In this document: positions 46,763-55,531 of the stretch, in pieces
Position numbering within the stretch: the stretch's first letter is position 1
Layout: every line of letters begins with the position of its first letter
DNA from: Mytilisepta virgata
Lineage: Eukaryota; Mollusca; Bivalvia; Mytilida; Mytilidae
Direction: 5' to 3'
Assembly (NCBI GenBank): GCA_028015205.1
Contig: CM051518.1
Location: 59,289,978-59,353,977, forward strand
Length of the DNA stretch: 64,000 bases
The notes under the pieces: model-generated
What the model saw: the letters and a program-made list of their open reading frames with translations, nothing else
Databases searched by the model: none
Told to the model about the DNA's origin: nothing
Program-made: the position numbers and the translations under genes

Positions 46763-47878
46763 TTGTACATTTGTACCGTTATTAAATGCTTGGTTGAACG
46801 TTATTGTGCTTTTTGCTTCATATTTAGTTTGTTTATTTTTTTTATCAATTTATTGGTTTTTTTTCAGAATAGATTTAACTTCTCCTTTTGGAAAGATCTT
46901 AATTCAATTGAAAATCCATCTTTGCGTGAGCTCGCCTCTAAACTTCCCTCTATCGCCAAGGCTAGCAAGAGCTTTAACACTGTCAAAAAGTACAATTCTT
47001 CGTTTAAAAGATTCAGTACGTGGTGTTCAGAATATAACTTGTGTGCTTTACCAGCATCAGTTACAACTATAGCAATTTATTTGTCCTATTTAATTCAGAT
47101 ACAAGTGTCTAAATCAGTTTTGAACAGTGCCTTTTACAGTATAAAATGGGAACATGACCTTAACTTGCATAATGCCGTTTTCTCTGAAATATTTTTATAT
47201 ATGATTCTAGAAGGAGGAGTTAGAATTTTATCAAAACCGGTGAATAAAAAAGAACCAATAACTTCTGATATCTTAAAGAAAGTTTTACGGAAGTTTGGGT
47301 CTACAAGCAGTTTACAAGATTTGAGAACATGTTGTTTAATGCTATTGGGTTACGCAGGTTTTTTGCGTTATAGCGAAATTGCACATATAAAAGCTTCAAA
47401 TTTAAAACTGTTTCCTTCTCACCTTGAAATTGTTTTGGAGAATAGTAAAACAGACGTTTATAGACAAGGACACACCGTTATTATTGCAAGAACCAACAAC
47501 GACTCGTGTCCTGTCGCTATGTTAGAGCGTTATCTGAAAGAGGCTGACATTAATCTTTCATCAAATGACTTTATATTCAGATCTTTATCTTTTCACAAAT
47601 CGAAGAACATTCACACTTTGTGCAAAAACAACAAAGCTTTGTCTTACACAAGAGCTAGAGAACTGATCCTTAATGCATTATCCGAAATTGGTTTAGAAAG
47701 AGAAAAGTTCGGTCTTCACAGTCTGAGAAGCGGTGGTGCTTCAGAAGCAGCTCATAACCGCATTCCTGAAAGGTTGTTAAAAGCTCACGGTCGCTGGAAG
47801 TCCGACTTTGCGAAAGATGGTTATATAAAAGAAAATCTGAGCAACAGATTGTCAGTTTCCAAAAATTTAAATCTGTAA
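46763..47878 (+). CDS. Tyrosine recombinase of the Ngaro element
   Basis: An open frame of up to 371 codons. The first 34 residues are Phe-rich and precede a splice-acceptor-like TTTTTTTTCAG at about 46856-46866, so the coding part probably starts near RFNFSFWKDLNSIENPS. An N-terminal SAM-like region (SFNTVKKYNSSFKRFSTWC) is followed by the catalytic domain: R in FLRYSEI, H-x-x-R in LHSLRSGG, H in AHGRWKSD and nucleophile Y in DGYIKEN. It integrates a circular cDNA without the long target duplication that integrases give. Unlike gag and pol it is intact. Confidence 0.87.
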   Translation: MYICTVIKCLVERYCAFCFIFSLFIFFINLLVFFQNRFNFSFWKDLNSIENPSLRELASKLPSIAKASKSFNTVKKYNSSFKRFSTWCSEYNLCALPASVTTIAIYLSYLIQIQVSKSVLNSAFYSIKWEHDLNLHNAVFSEIFLYMILEGGVRILSKPVNKKEPITSDILKKVLRKFGSTSSLQDLRTCCLMLLGYAGFLRYSEIAHIKASNLKLFPSHLEIVLENSKTDVYRQGHTVIIARTNNDSCPVAMLERYLKEADINLSSNDFIFRSLSFHKSKNIHTLCKNNKALSYTRARELILNALSEIGLEREKFGLHSLRSGGASEAAHNRIPERLLKAHGRWKSDFAKDGYIKENLSNRLSVSKNLNL

Positions 47879-47904
47879 CCTACTTTTTGTCCTTTGTATT
47901 GTCG

Positions 47905-48387
47905 AACTGTTTGGTGTGTATCTAAACCCATATAAGTCTTTGTTATATTTCTTTAAAGTAAATCAGAAATATTTTATGTTCGGATGAGCGAAGCGAAGGA
48001 GAACTTAATGAATTTCTTTTTGTTTTAAAGTTTATTTTGTCTTTTCTTTGGCGCAAGTTTTTCTTTGGTAATTCGGTTCGACTATATATAAGCTTTCTCG
48101 CGCCCTTTTCATTTCATCGAGATTTTTTCACACCAAACTAGTTCGACAACTTTATTTAGAATCGCATAAACTACATTAGTAATCATTGTACAATGTTATA
48201 ATATTTGCTTTTTTCTTTGTAGATATTATGCATGTTCTGGTGTCAGCGTTGTAGCCAGTGCCATTTTTGCCCTTTTGTTATTAATAAAACTGTTTGGTGT
48301 GTATCTCAACCCATATAAGTCTTTGTTATTTATCTTTAAAGTAAATCAGAAATATTTTATGTTCGAATGAGCGAAGCGAAGGAGAAC
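47905..48387 (+). repeat. B1-A2-B2 terminal repeat block
   Basis: B1 47905-48004, A2 48008-48155 and B2 48288-48387. B1 and B2 share AACTGTTTGGTGTGTATCT...GAGCGAAGCGAAGGAGAAC. A2 repeats the TATA-bearing A1, so a promoter also lies about 270 bp upstream of gene E exon 1. The 130 bp between A2 and B2 is unique. Confidence 0.87.
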
Positions 48388-48410
48388 ATAAATGTTTACA
48401 TGTACTAGTT

Positions 48411-48448
48411 AGAGAGCGGTAAATCAATTATCAAAACACTAGTTTAAC
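48411..48448 (+). promoter_or_regulatory. Shared promoter-proximal motif of gene E
   Basis: GAGAGCGGTAAATCAATTAT then TCAAAACACTAGTTTAACATGG. A version stands before the broken exon at 42744 and diverged versions before genes F and G. Conservation upstream of the ATG suggests a common 5' UTR or core promoter; no TATA box is evident within it. Confidence 0.5.
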
Positions 48449-49339
48449 ATGGCAAGTTCTATTTTAATCTTGGAGAAATTCGTTTTACTATTTTGCTGCG
48501 TATACGTTATAACATGTGGTAAGAAATTTTTTTTCAAGGTCACAACTCTGATATACATTGCACATGTGATACTTTTGTTTATTCTACGTCAACGTTATGT
48601 AAAAACAAACAGAATATGTTTCATAATAAGAAATTTACCTTTACTTTGATATATGATAACATTAAACAGTGAGGGAGCGTTATGGCAAGTTTAGTGGGAA
48701 TCTTAGGAAAATTATTCTTACTGTTTTGCTGTGTACACACAATATAATGTCATGAATGTGGTAAGAAACCACTTAAATAGAAACGAATTAACGTGTTTTT
48801 TTAAGGTAGGAGGTACCTCAATCGCTAAACTACCGATTTTTATGAAATTTTACATGCAATTAGAAAGTTGGAAACTGTATCTTAATATCGCAAAAATTTT
48901 ATATTTAGCTTTTATATTTCTTCAATAACGTTAAAATAGAGGTCTTTTACTGTAGATTTCATATAAAAACGGCTGAAAAAAATTAATAGTTTCGCTTTAA
49001 ATCGTCATTATATTTCTCAAAAAACAAATCTCTAGAATTTTCTATAAAAATGATATGCGATTGCTGTCATCTTTTCCGTTTCATTGATTCAAAACAAATA
49101 TAGGGTCACCACTTAGTTTTCGCTGTGGAAAACATTCAACCTTACCTCCTGTCTATAGAAATACTACAAATCTACATTTTTCAGCGCGACGTCGTAACGA
49201 CGTTACGCTTATTTTGGCTTTTTGACGCCTGTTATCGCTCTACATACAGTGTTTCAATTAGTTGAATAATTCAATGTAACTCCAATTACAAGTATATTTA
49301 TCTCGTAATTAGAATTAACAAATAAAACAAATAAAAAGA

Positions 49340-49370
<31 letters not shown>

Positions 49371-51459
49371 TATTAAAAAAAGAACCAAATTTATAAACTT
49401 AGAATTCAATTGATGTCACTGTTTGAACAACATAAAAATTACACAGAATACATTTACAATAATGGCAATTCAAAGTACTAAAGATAATATAAATCGACTG
49501 TAACTTTCAGAAACAGAAGTATGTGAACAAGGTAATTCTTTAAAACTATATTGTGATGAGGGCCAATGCTGTTATATGTCTAACCAGTGGTTCTGTAATA
49601 CTGGAGAAGTTGATCAGTCTAAATGTGAAACATCAAACTATTTGTGAGTATTATTTTTAAATATATTTCGAGAAATCTCAATATTTTATAAGCATACGTC
49701 TTGAATATTATTTATTTATAGAAAAATATTGAACAAATCACAACTGATTAAACTTAAATTATAATAATAACGGTATTACTGACAAAAAAAACATAAATAA
49801 ATTTGTATAAGTGTTCAAAAAAAAAATTTAAATTAATATCCTGAATAAACAAATGATCAAGCTAAGATCAGTAAACAATCAAACTAACTAAAGGTGGATA
49901 ACTTGAACCATATATAAAAATGACCAAATGAAAAAAAAAAAACAATAAATCATGAAAAACAATGAAAAAAGGCCTAACATTTCGACTAGTACGACTTGAT
50001 CACGAGCATATGGAGATTACATTGAAAAATAAACTAAACATTAATTGCAGTTTTCGAATGGGCTAAAAGTAAATCACCTAAACAAGTTTTTCTTAATTTT
50101 ATCTATGGTGTAGCTGAACACTGAAATGGATGCTGGGAGATGTATTTACAACGATATGATAGGTGGTGTGCATCAAACACCATCCCAACAGAACAAACGT
50201 CGCAATAGGCTAATAACAAATAATTGTGTATAGATATTGATCATCAACCCATATCCACATGATTTCATGCAGATGGACAACTTGACATTGCAGGGAAGCT
50301 TTTACACCAATGTCCAAAAGTTAGAAAAGTGCCACAAATTAAACAAATAATGAAAAAAATATTTATTGATGGATTGGCGTTTTGCGCATGGTCGACCTTC
50401 GTCCATACCTCAGTAAAAGTTACCCATAAGATATCCAAGACCAAAATCTCATTTCTCGATACAACCACTACACTGAAATACGGATGTATATTCAAAACCT
50501 ATTCCACCCAGCAGTTGTCACACTAAACACTATTACGACAGTATCAAACACAGCTAGGCTGTACAAGTTAGACACGTATAAAGTTTCCACCCAGAAACAA
50601 CAGCACAACGTCTTGCTGAACTGCTAGGTCTTCTTAAGAAAAGAGGATATGAACATCAAGGCATACAAAGCGGTTTCCAAAAAGCCAACCGCTTCAACAG
50701 TACAATCTCTTTAAATATAGAGAACCTAAAGGCTCACCTGTGCCTGTATGACTCACCTGGCTTCTATTAACCTATTTGAAAATGTAAGCTCTGTTGTATC
50801 AAGAAGGCTGTTAAAGAAACGCAAAACATCAGTGACCTTAACATTTGACCTTTTACATTAAAAAGGTTGATCATTTGCATCTGTCCTTCCATATGAGATT
50901 CCTGCCAACGTTGGTTACAATTTACCCATTACTTCCTGAGCAAATAAATAAAAGCCATTTGCATCGGGTGAGCGAATGGATCTTTACTAAATTGGATCGT
51001 TTGTACAGCATATTGCTGTCATCAATCTTGAAAATTTTCGAAACATTTCACAATGTAGTATCAGAGGAGAATATTTTTGAAATTAGCCTCTGGCAATTAT
51101 GTTATTTATCCAACTGGAACCAAAGGTGGATCGTTTGTAGAGGATGAGCGGAGGGTATTTTATTTATTGTTTTAATTCAAATTTTATTTTGTTTTATTTT
51201 GATGTAGGTTTCCGTTTTAATATTTTAGTTCGTACTGTAATTAATTTTCCTTTGTCCAATAGCGAGTATACACATGAGACAGGTACTGAAACTACAATTT
51301 CCTTAGAAATATGTAAAACTTATGTACTTATATTTTAGGACCGGTTGGCAGAAAGGACTCATTGTTGGCGGAGTTTTTCTTTGTGCAGCTTTAGTGTTTG
51401 CTGCAGTGTATTGCATAAGAAGGCGGAGTAGAAAAAAATTGGAAAAACAATTTGGCTAA
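48449..51459 (+). CDS. Array gene E: six-cysteine type I membrane protein with truncated tail, 3 exons, 107 aa
   Basis: Exons are 48449-48518, 49511-49643 and 51339-51459; donors GTAAGA and GTGAGT, acceptors TTTCAG and TTTTAG, phases 1 and 2. Exon 1 is a signal peptide. Exon 2 has C-x9-C-x4-CC-x7-C-x9-C with LYCDEGQCC and QWFC. Exon 3 starts with TGW, then a transmembrane helix (GLIVGGVFLCAALVFAAVY) and IRRRSRKKLEKQFG. Relative to F and G, one extra T in CAATTTGGC near 51450 shifts the frame; removing it would read ANVGQHMVNPIHRY to a TAA at 51497, like the tail of F. So the protein has lost about 16 cytosolic residues. The Ngaro element ends 57 bp before the ATG, and a Tc1 element starts 82 bp after the stop. 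Confidence 0.85.
48682..48760 (+). pseudogene. Second broken first exon, inside intron 1 of gene E
   Basis: ATGGCAAGTTTAGTGGGAATC closely resembles exon 1 of gene F. The frame hits TAA at 48745 because the end has extra bases (AATGTCATG), but GTG|GTAAGAAACC donor context is intact at 48760/48761. A proximal GGGAGCG sits before it. Either a relic of another duplication or an alternative non-coding first exon of gene E. Confidence 0.75.
50240..50725 (+). pseudogene. Penelope-like remnant in intron 2 of gene E
   Basis: Reads KTKISFLDTTTTLKYG near 50440, then after shifts RLAELLGLLKKRGYEHQGI near 50605 and SGFQKANRFN to about 50700. The FLD-T and KKRGY-x-x-x-x-I-x-x-G blocks are typical of Penelope-like reverse transcriptases. 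It belongs to a different subfamily from 8161-10268. Inactive. Confidence 0.65.
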
Positions 51460-51541
51460 TGTGGGACAACATATGGTTAATCCGATACATCGTTACTAAA
51501 CTATGTTATATTCTAAGTCATAATTTTTCAGTTTGCTTATA

Positions 51542-53061
51542 TACTGAACCGCAAAAGAAACGTCGCTTTTTCAAAATGTTAGCAAAATTCAAAATAAATA
51601 TTAATTAATGATTTTTATATAATCAGTATTACGATTACATCACCAGGTAAGATTAAATTACCTGTGAATTAAATTTTCGGTTGAATAATTTTCAGTTGAT
51701 ATCGTAGAGCGACCGTACCTAAAACCGCTCGTGGGACACACTTGGCGGTAATTTTTCTTAAATCTTAAATGTTCGTGAAATTCATGCTCCTTTATGGGTA
51801 TAAAAGGCCGGAGAAAATTAGTATCAGTGTTGACACAGAAGCTATGCCACGTCTGACTCCACAACAGAGAGAACAGGCCATTGGTCGATTGGATGCTGGG
51901 CAATCTGCCAGAGTTATTGCCAACGACTTCAACTGTGCTGTTCGAACAATTGAACGTCTACGGACACGGTACAATGCAACAAACAGCACAAATGACCGTC
52001 CACGGAGTGGTAGACCCCAAGTCACTACCCCTAGACAGAATAGAGGCATTGTTCGTCACCATTTGATGAATCGGTTCACCCCAGCTGCCGAAACTGCCAG
52101 AAACACTGTTGGAACACATGGACGACCCATAAGTGATGATACGGTTCGTCGGCGATTAGCTGCTAGAAACATGAGATGTCGCCGTCCAGCAAGAGGACCT
52201 ATTCTTACTCCTCGACACCGTCAAGCTCGTCTTCAGTGGGCCACTCAGCGACAGAATTGGCGAAATCGACAATGGCGTAACATCATCTTCTCTGACGAAA
52301 GCCGTTACTGCATTTCAACAGCCGATGGCAGAACCAGAGTGTGGAGAAGACGCGGGGAACGTTACGAAGACAGCTGCATTCTGGAAACAGACGCGTGGGG
52401 AGGACCTAGCATCATGGTATGGGGTGGAATCGGCCTTAACGTTAAACTTGGTCCAGTCATCTTTCAAAACCTTGGCCCATGCAGAGGAAATGGAGTAACA
52501 GCTGCCCGTTACATCGACCAAGTCTTGACACCCCATGTTCAGCCCCATTTCGCACGTCATCAAAACAAGACTTTCCAACAGGACAATGCACGTGCGCATA
52601 CCGCAAGAGCCACAAGAGACTTCCTACAGCAGAATAACATTAATGTTATGGATTGGCCGGCTTTGAGTCCACATTTAAACCCTATTGAACATTTATGGGA
52701 CGAAGTTCAAAGACGGTTGAATAATGAGCAGCCAAGTCGGACAACTGCAGCTGAACTTTCACAAGCGTTTCAGAGAGTATGGGCACGTATTCCGATGGCG
52801 TTTATTAATCGGCTCATCAACTCCATGTACCGAAGATGTGCCGCAGTAATTGGTGCCGGTGGAGGACATACACGTTATTAACACAGCATTGAAAAAATGT
52901 GACGTTGCGACAATTGTGACGTTTTTGTGAACATTGTAACCAAAAGACTGTAAATCATTCATTAAATTTTGTAAAAATTAATTTAAAATATATAAATGTC
53001 ACTTTGAAATAAATGTATGTGAACATGTCATTTTGTGCGACGTTTCTTTTGCGGTTCAGTA
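51542..53061 (+). mobile_element. Tc1-like DNA transposon, copy 2
   Basis: 1520 bp with the same terminal inverted repeats as copy 1 (ACTGAACCGCAAAAGAAACG) and flanking TA at 51540-51541 and 53062-53063. Transposase on the + strand. Inserted just downstream of gene E, likely in its 3' UTR, and followed by (TA)n and the 251-bp tandem array. Confidence 0.93.
51844..52881 (+). CDS. Tc1-like transposase (DD34E), copy 2, 345 aa
   Basis: Start MPRLTPQQ at 51844, with TATAAAAGGCC about 40 bp upstream. Same domain layout as copy 1: catalytic D151, D247 and E282 retained. It differs in three visible residues: G213 to C, D277 to H in the SPDLNP motif and P299 to R. D277 is strongly conserved in Tc1 transposases, so activity may be impaired. 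Open throughout. Confidence 0.95.
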   Translation: MPRLTPQQREQAIGRLDAGQSARVIANDFNCAVRTIERLRTRYNATNSTNDRPRSGRPQVTTPRQNRGIVRHHLMNRFTPAAETARNTVGTHGRPISDDTVRRRLAARNMRCRRPARGPILTPRHRQARLQWATQRQNWRNRQWRNIIFSDESRYCISTADGRTRVWRRRGERYEDSCILETDAWGGPSIMVWGGIGLNVKLGPVIFQNLGPCRGNGVTAARYIDQVLTPHVQPHFARHQNKTFQQDNARAHTARATRDFLQQNNINVMDWPALSPHLNPIEHLWDEVQRRLNNEQPSRTTAAELSQAFQRVWARIPMAFINRLINSMYRRCAAVIGAGGGHTRY

Positions 53062-53078
53062 TATATATATATATATAT

Positions 53079-54057
53079 ACGGACGTCCGCTGGTTGAAAA
53101 AGATGTAAAATCACTGCCTTGGATTGATCCTATATCTAGAGAATTTAAAACTACAGCCTAAAAACACAAGACTTCCTGTGTGTGCAAAGCATGACTTTTA
53201 TAAGTACGTCATAGGAACAACTATTTTAGGTTGTCACCGTGGCGTATCGTTATAATCGTCATGCTTTGTATGCTAGGCGGAGTTGCCGTAAGGGGTCTCA
53301 GAGACTTCAATAAATAAAATTAAACTCATACGGACGTCCGCTGGTTGAAAAAGATGTAAAATCACTGCCTTGGATTGATCCTATATCTAGAGAATTTAAA
53401 ACTACAGCCTAAAAACACAAGACTTCCTGTGTGTGCAAAGCATGACGTTTATAAGTACGTCATAGGAACAACTATTTTAGGTTGTCACCGTGGCGTAACG
53501 TTATAATCGTCATGCTTTGTATGCTAGACGGAGTTGCCGTAAGGGGTCTCAGAGACTTCAATAAATAAAATTAAACTCATACGGACGTCCGCTGGTTGAA
53601 AAAGATGTAAAATCACTGCCTTGGATTGATCCTATATCTAGAGAATTTAAAACTACAGCCTAAAAACACAAGACTTCCTGTGTGTGCAAAGCATGACGTT
53701 TATAAGTACGTCATAGGAACAACTATTTTAGGTTGTCACCGTGGCGTAACGTTATAATCGTCATGCTTTGTATGCTAGACGGAGTTGCCGTAAGGGGTCT
53801 CAGAGACTTCAATAAATAAAATTAAACTCATACGGACGTCCGCTGGTTGAAAAAGATGTAAAATCACTGCCTTGGATTGATCCTATATCTAGAGAATTTA
53901 AAACTACAGCCTAAAAACACAAGACTTCCTGTGTGTGCAAAGCATGACGTTTATAAGTACGTCATAGGAACAACTATTTTAGGTTGTCACCGTGGCGTAA
54001 CGTTATAATCGTCATGCTTTGTATGCTAGGCGGAGTTGCCGTAAGGGGTCTCAGAGA

Positions 54058-54060
<3 letters not shown>
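53079..54060 (+). repeat. Tandem array, four units of 251 bp
   Basis: Units start at 53079, 53330, 53581 and 53832 with ACGGACGTCCGCTGG, the last truncated. They differ at only a few positions, so the array is young. Each unit contains an inverted repeat, GCAAAGCATGAC...GTCATGCTTTG. Each also has a TATTTTAG acceptor-like site followed by an open stretch (SPWR[IN]VIIVMLCML) ending TAA with an overlapping AATAAA, and an upstream stretch, GRPLVEKDVKSLPWIDP, that is open for about 26 codons. The array is bounded by (TA)n on both sides. Nature uncertain; see findings. Confidence 0.9.

Positions 54061-54101
<41 letters not shown>
54061..54101. repeat. (TA)n microsatellite
   Basis: About 20 TA dinucleotides ending the 251-bp array, in the middle of its last unit. 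Confidence 0.95.
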
Positions 54102-54103
<2 letters not shown>

Positions 54104-54109
54104 GTGCAC

Positions 54110-55480
54110 ATGTTTAAACGAAGACATGTCTCTTAAGGGCTTCAGTCGACAACTATTCTTACTCCAATATTACCTGTAATTTGTAGCTATTATCTATCTA
54201 CCAATTCTTAGGAGCGACAACCAAATTGCGGCTCCTTTAAACATCTATTTTCACACTTGACAGCATGGCAAAAAGCGGTTATATTTGTGATGTAATTACC
54301 ACTAACAGCGAAATCCACATACATGTAGTTCATAATTAAGCTGAATTAAATAGTCTGACTGACAGTTGAATCATCCCATGCATGTTTGGGAGAGAGTCCA
54401 AGATTTATCATTTCAGAATGTTAGAGTTAAGCCACTTTTCCCACATTTGAATAATAAATTTGTGTTGGTGTTCTTGGTAAGCATGTTGTTGAAGTAGCTT
54501 CAATAGACCAAACATAACTCATATTCAATCAAGAGTAAACGATCTCTTTGTTCAATCATGAGGTTTACTATTTTAAAAATTAAACAATAAAATCATGACA
54601 ATGAATATTTTCGTTTTTTGTTTTTGTTTTTCATTTCATAACCAACAAGCATTCTGAGAGTATTGTTGAGCAATACAATACGGCTTGAACTGTGAGAAAA
54701 CACACCAAATCCTCTTTGACTACGTGAATCGGACGCAGACGTATAGACAGAGTGATTCCTAAAAATCCTAAAACTATGTTTGCAAGGAGTACACAATAAT
54801 TACACGACCAGCTTGAAACTCAAACTTGATCTGTAGTTCACCATTATAAGGCTACATACTAAAAATAAAATAAATTGGTAAAGTGGTTTGCTAAAAGTCC
54901 AAAAAATTAATATTTTGGCAATAATAACATTTTAAAATAAATACAATGATCGCTCATTATGATGTGAATGCAGTCGATCACGCTGTTATCTTTCTAGATG
55001 ATCTTTCAGCAAAGATTCATTGCAAAATACACGACTTCCTGTATTTAGTGAAGGAGAGACTCACAGTTATGCCAACACATCGATTAAAAACTCAGACCAA
55101 ACTTTTGCAGGCGTACAGCAATCTAATTAATATGCTGATGTTCGAATAACTACCCGACAAATTGTATGGTACCAAAAAATCCCAGTTTTGAAAAATAAAA
55201 AGCTGTTTTTTTCTTGTCAAAATTTTAAAAATTTATTGAATATGATTGATATCATACATGTAAATTAAACGAAATGAGCTATACGCCAATGTCAAAACTG
55301 GGAATTAAATTAAAAATACATGTCTCGCACATATAATCATGATAATACTTGTGTTTGTTTAATACCAACGTGATGAAAAATCTAAATAAGATACCTTTAA
55401 ACCGGATATGTTTCACAGCAAACTTATAACGATTGCGTTCCTATAAATCTACGTCGATACGTGTTTACCTGAAACAGTTG
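54110..55480. other. Intergenic between the tandem array and gene F
   Basis: Contains a repeat at 54646-54900 related to 13690-14050 (CATTCTGAGAGTATTGTTGAGC and ACTCAAACTTGATC). Otherwise AT-rich. One short ORF, listed separately, has coding-like codon use. Confidence 0.45.
54946..55149 (+). CDS. Unrecognised short ORF, 67 aa
   Basis: Open from ATG to TAA with mixed hydrophobic and charged residues (HAVIFLDDLSAKIHCKIHDF and VKERLTVMPTHRLKTQTKLL), suggesting amphipathic helices. No signal peptide, no cysteine pattern of the neighbouring family, no recognised domain. It may be a fragment of a transposon or chance; its composition is less AT-biased than the flanks. Confidence 0.2.
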   Translation: MIAHYDVNAVDHAVIFLDDLSAKIHCKIHDFLYLVKERLTVMPTHRLKTQTKLLQAYSNLINMLMFE

Positions 55481-55481
55481 T

Positions 55482-55531
55482 GGGGCGGTTAGGTTGAACA
55501 GGTACATTCATTTTCAAAATATAAGTTCAAC
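55482..55531 (+). promoter_or_regulatory. Shared promoter-proximal motif of gene F
   Basis: GGGGCGGTTAGG, then ATTTTCAAAATATAAGTTCAACATGG. It matches the E and G upstream sequences at GGNGCGGT, TCAAAA and AGTNNAACATG. Confidence 0.5.

Larger units (their letters stand above)
44092..48391 (+). mobile_element. Ngaro/DIRS-type tyrosine-recombinase retrotransposon with split direct repeats
   Basis: About 4.3 kb arranged A1 - gag - RT/RNase H - tyrosine recombinase - B1 - A2 - B2. A1 and A2 are 148 bp each and B1 and B2 are 100 bp each. This split-direct-repeat layout is characteristic of Ngaro-like elements, whereas DIRS1 has inverted repeats. The empty site is preserved at 42683-42700. Left and right host flanks overlap only by ATG (44092-44094 and 48392-48394), and ATG also occurs at the B1/A2 join (48008-48010), fitting recombinase-mediated insertion of a circular copy. 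Gag and pol have frame breaks, so this copy is probably not autonomous. It sits in the promoter of gene E. Confidence 0.88.

Noticed and set aside
44092..48391. Endogenous retrovirus or Ty3-type element
   Set aside because: There is no protease or DDE integrase; a tyrosine recombinase and split direct repeats are present instead of LTRs.
53079..54060. Hammerhead ribozyme retrozyme array
   Set aside because: Unit size and tandem layout would fit, but no CTGANGA...GAAA core was found on either strand.
53079..54060. CRISPR-like array
   Set aside because: Units are contiguous 251 bp repeats with no unique spacers, and the genome is animal.
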